Positions 58,144 through 64,000 of a stretch of DNA of 64,000 nt are shown piece by piece. The notes below the pieces were generated by a model, which did no database searches, was not told the DNA's origin, and saw only the letters and a program-made list of their open reading frames with translations. The stretch is taken from assembly GCF_020686965.1 (NCBI RefSeq), contig NZ_JAJEPS010000003.1:1-64000 (forward strand), given 5' to 3'. Source of the stretch: Hominiventricola filiformis. Lineage in GTDB: Bacteria > Bacillota > Clostridia > Lachnospirales > Lachnospiraceae. The translations under genes and the position numbers were made by a program. Position 1 is the stretch's first letter. The number at the start of each line of letters is the position of its first letter.

Positions 58144-59367
58144 TTATTTATCATCTGCTGCCATAACACCCGGAAGCTCTTTGCCCTCAAGGAATTCAAG
58201 GGAAGCTCCGCCGCCGGTGGAAATATGGGTCATCTTGTCACCATATCCAAGAGTATTGACAGCTGCTGCGGAATCACCACCACCGATAATGGTAGTAGCA
58301 TCCGTCTCAGCCAGTGCTTTAGCAACTGCGATAGTTCCTTTTGCAAGGATCGGATTCTCAAATACGCCCATCGGTCCGTTCCATACAACCGTCTTTGCAG
58401 ATTTTACAGCATCAGCGTAAAGCTCTGCAGTCTTCGGTCCGATATCCAGTCCCAGCTTGTCAGCCGGAATGTGATCGCAGTCAACAGTTTCAACCGGAAT
58501 CTCTGCATCGATCGGGTTCGGGAATGCAGATGCAACTACGGTATCGATCGGAAGAAGCAGTTTCTTTCCAAGTTTGTCAGCTTTTGCAAGCATCTCTTTG
58601 CAGTAATCCAGTTTCGTATCATCAACCAGAGAAGTACCAACCTCAGCGCCCTGTGCTTTCAGGAAGGTATAAGCCATACCACCGCCAATGATCAGGGTAT
58701 CGCATTTCTCAAGCAGGTTGGAAATAACATTCAGCTTATCAGCAACCTTTGCTCCGCCAAGGATAGCAACGAACGGACGAACCGGGTTCTCTACAGCATT
58801 GCCAAGGAAGTTGATCTCTTTCTCCATCAGGTATCCAACTACATTCTCGCCGCCTTTAGCTCTGATAAATTTGGTTACACCTGCAACGGAAGCATGTGCT
58901 CTGTGAGAAGATCCGAATGCGTCGCATACATAGATATCAGCCAGATCAGCCAGCTCTTTGCTGAACTCTTCGCCGTTCTTGGTCTCTTCTGCACCGCGGA
59001 AACGGGTATTCTGAAGAAGAACCACATCTCCGTCTTTCATGTTTGCAACAGCTTTGGTAGCTTCCTCTCCGGTTACATGATAATCGGATACGAATACAAC
59101 CTCTTTGCCGAGTTTCTCAGACAGACGTTTTGCAACCGGTGCAAGAGACTCTCCCTCGTTCGGACCATTCTTAACTTTTCCAAGATGAGAACAAAGAATT
59201 ACTTTTCCGCCATCAGCGATCAGCTTTTTGATGGTCGGAAGTGCTGCTACAATACGGGTCTCGTCAGTGATCACGCCGTCTTTCAGCGGTACGTTAAAAT
59301 CGCATCTTACAAGAACACGTTTTCCTTTTGCGTTGATATCATCAACTGTTTTCTTATTTAATGACAT
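58144..59367 (-). CDS. pgk: phosphoglycerate kinase
   Basis: 407 residues, two Rossmann-like domains: RVLVRCDFNVPL at the N-terminus, LCSHLGK, the hinge, and the ATP site GGGDSAAAV with THISTGGGASLEFLEG. It makes ATP from 1,3-bisphosphoglycerate. It starts just beyond the gap terminator without a visible promoter of its own, so it should depend on readthrough. Confidence 0.98.
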   Translation of the reverse strand: MSLNKKTVDDINAKGKRVLVRCDFNVPLKDGVITDETRIVAALPTIKKLIADGGKVILCSHLGKVKNGPNEGESLAPVAKRLSEKLGKEVVFVSDYHVTGEEATKAVANMKDGDVVLLQNTRFRGAEETKNGEEFSKELADLADIYVCDAFGSSHRAHASVAGVTKFIRAKGGENVVGYLMEKEINFLGNAVENPVRPFVAILGGAKVADKLNVISNLLEKCDTLIIGGGMAYTFLKAQGAEVGTSLVDDTKLDYCKEMLAKADKLGKKLLLPIDTVVASAFPNPIDAEIPVETVDCDHIPADKLGLDIGPKTAELYADAVKSAKTVVWNGPMGVFENPILAKGTIAVAKALAETDATTIIGGGDSAAAVNTLGYGDKMTHISTGGGASLEFLEGKELPGVMAADDK

Positions 59368-59396
59368 TAGACAATGCCTCCATTTCTTTCAGGATT

Positions 59397-59430
59397 AAAA
59401 AAAGGTCCGGTCCTGAAGACCGGACCTTTT
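59397..59430 (-). terminator. terminator between gap and pgk
   Basis: GGTCCGGTC/GACCGGACC with a five-base loop, A and T tracts extending the stem, then TTTTTTT on the minus strand. Strong, yet pgk starts only about 30 bp later. Confidence 0.88.
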
Positions 59431-59466
59431 GAGGTCTTAAAATATAAGACTGCCGCCTGTCAGCAA

Positions 59467-60480
59467 TTATGCTAACTCAGCGAAGTATTTGATGGTACGA
59501 ACCATCTGAGAAACGTAAGAGTTCTCGTTATCATACCAAGATACAACCTCAACCTGGGTCTTTCCATCCGGAAGCGGGGAAACCATAGTCTGGGTAGCAT
59601 CAAACAGAGAACCAAATCTCATACCAACGATATCGCTGGATACGATCTCGTCCTCGTTGTATCCGAAGGACTCAGTAGTTGCTGCTTTCATAGCTGCGTT
59701 GATCTCTTCTTTGGTTACTGCTTTATCTACAACTGCAAACAGAAGAGTAGTAGATCCGGTCGGGGTCGGTACACGCTGAGCAGCACCGATCAGTTTGCCA
59801 TTCAGTTCCGGAATAACAAGACCAATTGCTTTTGCAGCACCAGTGCTGTTCGGAACGATGTTAACAGCGCCTGCACGGCTTCTTCTCAGATCGCCTTTTC
59901 TCTGCGGTCCGTCAAGGATCATCTGATCACCAGTATAAGCATGGATGGTGCACATAATACCGGACTCGATCGGAGCCAGATCGTTCAGAGCTTTTGCCAT
60001 CGGTGCCAGGCAGTTGGTGGTACAGGAAGCTGCAGAAATAACAGTATCCTCTTTGGTCAGAGTTTTGTGGTTTACGTTGTATACGATAGTCGGCAGATCA
60101 TTTCCAGCCGGAGCGGAAATAACTACTTTCTTAGCGCCTGCAGTGATGTGTGCAGAAGCTTTCTCTTTAGAGGTGTAGAATCCGGTACACTCCAGAACTA
60201 CATCTACGCCGATTTCTCCCCACGGAAGCTCAGCTGCGTTAGCTTTTGCATAAATCTTAATCTCTTTTCCGTCAACGATGATAGAATCATCAGTTGCAGA
60301 TACGGTGTCAGCCAGAGCATATTTACCCTGAGAAGAATCATATTTCAGAAGATGTGCAAGCATTTTCGGGGAAGTCAGGTCGTTGATTGCTACTACCTCA
60401 TATCCCTCTGCGCCAAACATCTGTCTGAATGCCAGACGGCCAATACGTCCGAATCCATTGATCGCTACTTTTACTGCCAT
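59467..60480 (-). CDS. gap: glyceraldehyde-3-phosphate dehydrogenase
   Basis: 337 residues: INGFGRIGRLAFRQ, Asp33 for NAD specificity, the catalytic Cys153 in ASCTTNCLAP, His in CTIHAYTGDQ. It oxidises glyceraldehyde 3-phosphate in glycolysis. An AGGAGG site and a clear promoter precede it. No cggR-type regulator is adjacent. Confidence 0.98.
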   Translation of the reverse strand: MAVKVAINGFGRIGRLAFRQMFGAEGYEVVAINDLTSPKMLAHLLKYDSSQGKYALADTVSATDDSIIVDGKEIKIYAKANAAELPWGEIGVDVVLECTGFYTSKEKASAHITAGAKKVVISAPAGNDLPTIVYNVNHKTLTKEDTVISAASCTTNCLAPMAKALNDLAPIESGIMCTIHAYTGDQMILDGPQRKGDLRRSRAGAVNIVPNSTGAAKAIGLVIPELNGKLIGAAQRVPTPTGSTTLLFAVVDKAVTKEEINAAMKAATTESFGYNEDEIVSSDIVGMRFGSLFDATQTMVSPLPDGKTQVEVVSWYDNENSYVSQMVRTIKYFAELA

Positions 60481-60568
60481 GATTAATTCCTCCTAAAAGT
60501 TGAATAATGATATATGCTGATCTTCCAACTCTTGCCATGATTGTTAAAAGATCATCAACCGTTACTTA

Positions 60569-60597
60569 TTTTACCTGCTTTGCCGAAAAATATCAAT
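60569..60597 (-). promoter_or_regulatory. gap promoter
   Basis: Minus strand TTGATA (60597-60592), 17-bp spacer, TAAAAT (60574-60569). Confidence 0.75.
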
Positions 60598-60629
60598 AGT
60601 AAATTCAAAAGATTATCTATTTTCTTGCT

Positions 60630-60658
60630 TTACTTTTCTCTTTTTATCCTCTATGATG
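60630..60658 (+). promoter_or_regulatory. promoter of the PHP phosphatase gene
   Basis: TTTACT (60630-60635), 17-bp spacer, TATGAT (60653-60658), divergent from the gap promoter. Confidence 0.6.
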
Positions 60659-60706
60659 GTTTCAATCACGGGATTTAAACCATTTTTTACACAAAGGAGA
60701 ATTTTT

Positions 60707-61513
60707 TTGAACATACAAGCTGACTATCATGTGCATACTTCTTTCTCTGGTGACTGTAACATTGCTCCAAGAATCATGATTGAGCGCGCGCTCTCTCTCG
60801 GTCTGACCCATCTGTGCCTGACAGATCATATGGACTATGATTATACGGACGGTGATCTCTGTTTTGAATTTGACCCGAAAGTTTATTTCGAGCAGCTGCT
60901 TTCTCTTAAGGAAGAGTTCGCAGACCGGATTGATCTCCGGATCGGCATTGAACTGGGACTTCAGCCATACCTCACAAAAAAACATCATAACCTGATCTTT
61001 TCCTATCCTTTTGACTTCGTCATCGGTTCCGTCCATCTCGTAAACGGAAAAGATCCCTACTATCCGGTCTTCTTCGAAGGAAGGAAGGAATCCACCGCAT
61101 ACGAAGAATATTTTGAATGCTGTATCCAGAACCTGGAATCCTACTCCAATTTCGATACCTTCGGTCATCTGGATTATATCGTAAGATACGGTCCTAATAA
61201 GAATAAATACTATTCTTTTGAACGTTATCAGAAATACATCGACGGAATTCTCCGTCGTCTGATCCGTTATAACATCGGCCTGGAAGTCAACACCGGCGGA
61301 TACAAATACGGCCTTGACACCACCAATCCCTGCCGTGAAATTATTCTTCGCTACCGGGAACTGGGTGGAACCATCATTACATTTGGTTCCGATGCCCATG
61401 ATCCGAAATATCTGACCTACGAATTTGAAAAAGCAGCAGAACTTGTCCGTTCCTGTGGATTCCACTCCTACTATATTTTCAAAGGCCGAAAACCTGTGGA
61501 ACTGCCGCTGTAG
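60707..61513 (+). CDS. PHP-family phosphatase, HisJ (histidinol-phosphatase)-like
   Basis: 268 residues from TTG 60707, seven bases after AAGGAG. Metal motifs of the PHP fold: DYHVHTSFSGD, LCLTDHMD, GIELGLQ, GSVHLVNG, TFGHLDYIVRY and FGSDAHDP. HisJ-type enzymes remove phosphate from histidinol phosphate, but no his gene is near and the family has other phosphoester substrates. Monocistronic, with its own terminator. Confidence 0.88.
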   Translation: MNIQADYHVHTSFSGDCNIAPRIMIERALSLGLTHLCLTDHMDYDYTDGDLCFEFDPKVYFEQLLSLKEEFADRIDLRIGIELGLQPYLTKKHHNLIFSYPFDFVIGSVHLVNGKDPYYPVFFEGRKESTAYEEYFECCIQNLESYSNFDTFGHLDYIVRYGPNKNKYYSFERYQKYIDGILRRLIRYNIGLEVNTGGYKYGLDTTNPCREIILRYRELGGTIITFGSDAHDPKYLTYEFEKAAELVRSCGFHSYYIFKGRKPVELPL

Positions 61514-61528
61514 CTTTTAATCCAGCAA

Positions 61529-61564
61529 AAAATCCTCTGAAGGAACATTTCCTCAGAGGATTTT
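61529..61564. terminator. bidirectional terminator between the PHP gene and mnmA
   Basis: AAAATCCTCTGA/TCAGAGGATTTT, perfect 12 bp, with T tails on both strands, between two convergent genes. Confidence 0.9.
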
Positions 61565-61574
61565 CATATTCTGA

Positions 61575-62654
61575 TTACCCAATAATAGTGCCGCCTCCGG
61601 CTACATACTCTCCATCATAGAATACCACTGCCTGTCCAGGCGTTACTGCACGAACCGGCTCGTCAAAGACACATTCCACTTCATCTTCTCCCACCATTCG
61701 TGCTGTACACATGGCACCACTGTGATTATAACGGATCTTAGCCAGAAAACGCCGTTCTCCGTCAAGTTCCGGAATGCTCATCCAGTTCAAACGATTAGCG
61801 CGAAGTGTGGTGCTGAATACCGCATCTGCCTCTCCGATCACCACTTCTCCCGTCTCCGGGCGAATCTCCGTCACGACTACCGGCCGGCCCATGGCCAGTC
61901 CAAGCCCTTTCCGCTGGCCGATGGTGTAATGAGTGATTCCTTTATGCTTTCCGATGACTCTGCCATCTTCCCACACAAAGTTACCTTCCGGAATCTTTCT
62001 GCCGGAATTTTCTTCAATAAAATGAGCATAGTCCCCGTCCGGCACAAAACAAATCTCCTGGCTGTCCGGCTTATGAGCCACCGGAAGCCCTGCCTCTTCC
62101 GCAAAGGCACGGATCTGATCCTTTGTATAAGCTCCTACCGGCATCAATGTATGGGACAGCTGCTCCTGGGTCAGATTGTAAAGAGCATAGGTCTGATCCT
62201 TTGCTGCTGTGGCAGAATTCTTAATGGCATACCGGCCATTGGGTAGGTGTTCAATCTGTGCATAATGACCGGTTGCAATATAGTCTGCTCCGATATCAAG
62301 ACTGCGCTTCAGCAGAGATTCCCATTTTACATAGCGGTTACAGGCAATACAGGGATTGGGTGTACGGCCTTTTAAGTACTCGTCCATAAAATAGTCGATG
62401 ACCCGCTCCTTGAAATCCTGTTTGAAGTTCATCACATAGTAGGGAATCTCCAGTCTGGATGCCACTCTTCTGGCATCGTCTACCGCAGAGAGGCCACAGC
62501 ATCCACCATTTGCCTCCACCTGATCCGGATCTTCATCCTGCCAGATCTGCATGGTAACGCCCCATACTTCATACCCCTGCTTCTGAAGAAGCCAGGCCGC
62601 CACGGAAGAATCTACGCCGCCGGACATTCCGACAACGACCTTCTTTTTCTCCAT
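61575..62654 (-). CDS. mnmA: tRNA-specific 2-thiouridylase
   Basis: 359 residues from ATG 62654, one base after the iscU stop; the acidic-codon end of iscU (GAGGAAGAA) gives the ribosome site. The PP-loop SGGVDSS is followed by the catalytic cysteines in NPCIACN and EICFVPDGDY. It thiolates U34 of tRNA Lys/Glu/Gln with sulfur from the cysteine desulfurase encoded upstream. Confidence 0.97.
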   Translation of the reverse strand: MEKKKVVVGMSGGVDSSVAAWLLQKQGYEVWGVTMQIWQDEDPDQVEANGGCCGLSAVDDARRVASRLEIPYYVMNFKQDFKERVIDYFMDEYLKGRTPNPCIACNRYVKWESLLKRSLDIGADYIATGHYAQIEHLPNGRYAIKNSATAAKDQTYALYNLTQEQLSHTLMPVGAYTKDQIRAFAEEAGLPVAHKPDSQEICFVPDGDYAHFIEENSGRKIPEGNFVWEDGRVIGKHKGITHYTIGQRKGLGLAMGRPVVVTEIRPETGEVVIGEADAVFSTTLRANRLNWMSIPELDGERRFLAKIRYNHSGAMCTARMVGEDEVECVFDEPVRAVTPGQAVVFYDGEYVAGGGTIIG

Positions 62655-62655
62655 T

Positions 62656-63093
62656 TTAGTATTCTTCCTCTTCTTCTCCCTCATGAATGTCAGACTTCGG
62701 TTTCTTCAGTCCGTCAATCTTGATGTGGTTCTTCTCTGCATAATCCCACAGTGCTGCATGGATTGCCTCCTCTGCCAGCAGGGAGCAGTGTACTTTTACA
62801 GGCGGAAGTCCGTCCAGTGCTTCCATAACTGCTTTATTGGTAACTTCCAGAGCTTCATAGATGCTCTTTCCTTTTACCAGCTCTGTTGCCATGCTGCTGG
62901 TTGCAACTGCAGCGCCGCAGCCGAAGGTTTTGAATTTGACATCACGGATGATCTGGTTCTCATCGATATCAAAATAAATTCTCATGATATCACCGCATTT
63001 TGCATTACCTACGGTACCAACTCCGCTGGCATTCTCGATCTCTCCTACGTTTCTCGGATGCTGGAAATGATCCATTACTTTATCACTATACAT
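62656..63093 (-). CDS. iscU: Fe-S cluster scaffold IscU/NifU-like
   Basis: 145 residues with the three cluster-binding cysteines Cys33 (AKCGD), Cys59 (FGCGAA) and Cys103 (VHCSLLAE) and the expected Asp beside the first. The C-terminal Glu run EEEEE is outside the usual fold. It receives sulfur from the cysteine desulfurase just upstream. In Clostridia this IscS-IscU-MnmA order is common. Confidence 0.96.
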   Translation of the reverse strand: MYSDKVMDHFQHPRNVGEIENASGVGTVGNAKCGDIMRIYFDIDENQIIRDVKFKTFGCGAAVATSSMATELVKGKSIYEALEVTNKAVMEALDGLPPVKVHCSLLAEEAIHAALWDYAEKNHIKIDGLKKPKSDIHEGEEEEEY

Positions 63094-63140
63094 ATCTTTT
63101 TCCTCTTTTCTAAAATACTCCGCCGGTTAGACCGTCGCTC

Positions 63141-64000
63141 TTATTTCTGTTTTTTAATGAAGTCCTCATAAAGCGGAGACATGCTTCTCAGTCTTGCCAC
63201 GATCTTCTTGATGCAGTCTACTACATAGTCAATGTCTTCCAGGGTAGTCTCCTCACTTAAGGTCAGACGCAGAGAACCATGGGCGATCTCATGGGGCAGT
63301 CCGATGGCCAGAAGAACGTGGGACGGATCCAAAGATCCTGATGTGCAGGCAGAGCCACTGGAACCACAGATACCATCCATATCCAGCATGATCAGAAGGG
63401 ACTCACCCTCTACGAACTGGAAGCTGAAGTTTGCATTGTTCGGCAGACGGTCAGTTCTGTGTCCGTTCAGTCTAGTGTAGGGAACCTCTGCCAGTACACG
63501 GTCGATCAGATGATTTCTCAGCTCGATCTCTTTTGCAGTACGCTCTTTCATGGTTCTTGCCGCCCGCTCTGCTGCCACGCCATATCCTACGATACCCGGC
63601 ACATTCTCAGTACCTGCACGTCTTTTTCTCTCCTGTGCTCCGCCGTGAATAAAGCTTCTGATCTTCACGCCTTTACGGATATACAGGAAACCGATTCCCT
63701 TCGGTCCGTTCAGTTTGTGTCCGCTGGAGCTTAACATATCAATGTTCAGTTCATCTACATTAATAGGAAGCTGTCCATATGCCTGCACTGCATCTGTATG
63801 GAATAGAATGCCATGTTTCTTCGCAATCTCACCAATCTCTTTGATCGGCTGGATGGTTCCGATCTCGTTGTTTGCAAACATTACGCTGATCAGAATGGTG
63901 GTCGGGCGGATTGCCTTCTCAAGCTCATCCAGTTTTACTTTACCAAATTCATCCACATCCACATAGGTCACTTCAAAACCATGTTTCTCCAGCCAGTCGC
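63141..64000 (-). CDS. cysteine desulfurase (NifS/IscS), 5' end beyond the window
   Basis: The last 286 or so codons of a class V aminotransferase; the frame is open to the window edge, so the start is missing. The PLP lysine is in SSSGHKLNGPKG and the catalytic Cys loop is GSACTSGSLDPSH. It takes sulfur from cysteine for Fe-S clusters and for MnmA. A truncated view starting at the internal ATG (63971) would be misleading. Confidence 0.95.
   Translation of the reverse strand, partial: DWLEKHGFEVTYVDVDEFGKVKLDELEKAIRPTTILISVMFANNEIGTIQPIKEIGEIAKKHGILFHTDAVQAYGQLPINVDELNIDMLSSSGHKLNGPKGIGFLYIRKGVKIRSFIHGGAQERKRRAGTENVPGIVGYGVAAERAARTMKERTAKEIELRNHLIDRVLAEVPYTRLNGHRTDRLPNNANFSFQFVEGESLLIMLDMDGICGSSGSACTSGSLDPSHVLLAIGLPHEIAHGSLRLTLSEETTLEDIDYVVDCIKKIVARLRSMSPLYEDFIKKQK

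Noticed and set aside
1..64000. prophage, insertion sequence or defence island
   Set aside because: No transposase, integrase, phage or restriction gene, and no terminal repeats were seen; most genes are chromosomal housekeeping.

Overview
The window reads as chromosome of an endospore-forming, low-to-moderate G+C Clostridia, most likely a gut Lachnospiraceae. The support is the SpoIIGA/SigE/SigG set, a Spo0E-like protein, a SpoVD-type PBP beside a second class B PBP, a biotin-dependent Na+-pump decarboxylase operon, A/G-rich ribosome binding sites and frequent GTG/TTG starts. No genus can be fixed from the sequence alone. I see no insertion sequence, prophage or CRISPR array. Almost everything runs on the minus strand; the plus-strand genes are dacA, ylmC, sigG, one tRNA and a PHP phosphatase.

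Region by region. 177-10059: an acid-catabolism island. Read on the minus strand it is a GntR/FCD regulator, a tripartite tricarboxylate transporter (tctC, tctB, tctA), a DapA-family lyase, a D-2-hydroxyacid dehydrogenase, a LarA-type nickel-pincer racemase, an AEC permease and a split UxaA/SuyAB-type hydro-lyase. The regulator and the operon share an exact 14-bp candidate operator. 10275-15552: a Na+-translocating decarboxylase operon carrying two different carboxyltransferases, one biotin carrier, the OadB pump and a lipoprotein-type OadG. 15778-21286: PBP5-type carboxypeptidases, a phosphoesterase, scpA/scpB, a PAP2-like protein and rpsU. 21419-25247: alaS, efp, nrdR. 25380-28085: ylmC and sigG facing sigE and spoIIGA. 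28226-29875: aroD and aroE.

29936-41583: a dcw division/wall cluster (mraZ, rsmH, ftsL, two class B PBPs, mraY, ftsW, murA, divIB, ftsZ) that lacks murB, murC, murD, murG and ftsA and has a tRNA-Gly on the opposite strand inside it. A textbook array of MraZ boxes lies just downstream of the mraZ promoter. 41785-42810: lgt followed by a 50-residue Spo0E-like gene, behind a promoter that carries two tandem Spo0A boxes. 42904-45548: ychF, an odd G+C-rich noncoding element, and an iron-type alcohol dehydrogenase. 45716-50799: pyrH, frr, uppS, cdsA, dxr, rseP (translation, lipid carrier and envelope). 50888-51940: dtd and maf.

52014-60480: glycolysis (gap, pgk, tpiA, an aldo/keto reductase, gpmI, eno). 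Between gpmI and eno sits an unusual membrane protein with an ECF-sigma-like N-terminus, an acidic repeat, one membrane helix and an external SH3b domain. Three intrinsic terminators punctuate this run, and the last one contains the eno ribosome binding site. 60707-61513: a PHP phosphatase. 61575-64000: mnmA, iscU and a cysteine desulfurase cut by the window end, which together supply sulfur to tRNA and Fe-S clusters.

The best candidates for something undescribed are the sigma-like/SH3b protein in the glycolytic run, the acid island that combines a LarA homologue with a SuyAB-like lyase, the two-carboxyltransferase Na+ pump, and the apparent Spo0A control of lgt and a Spo0E-like gene.
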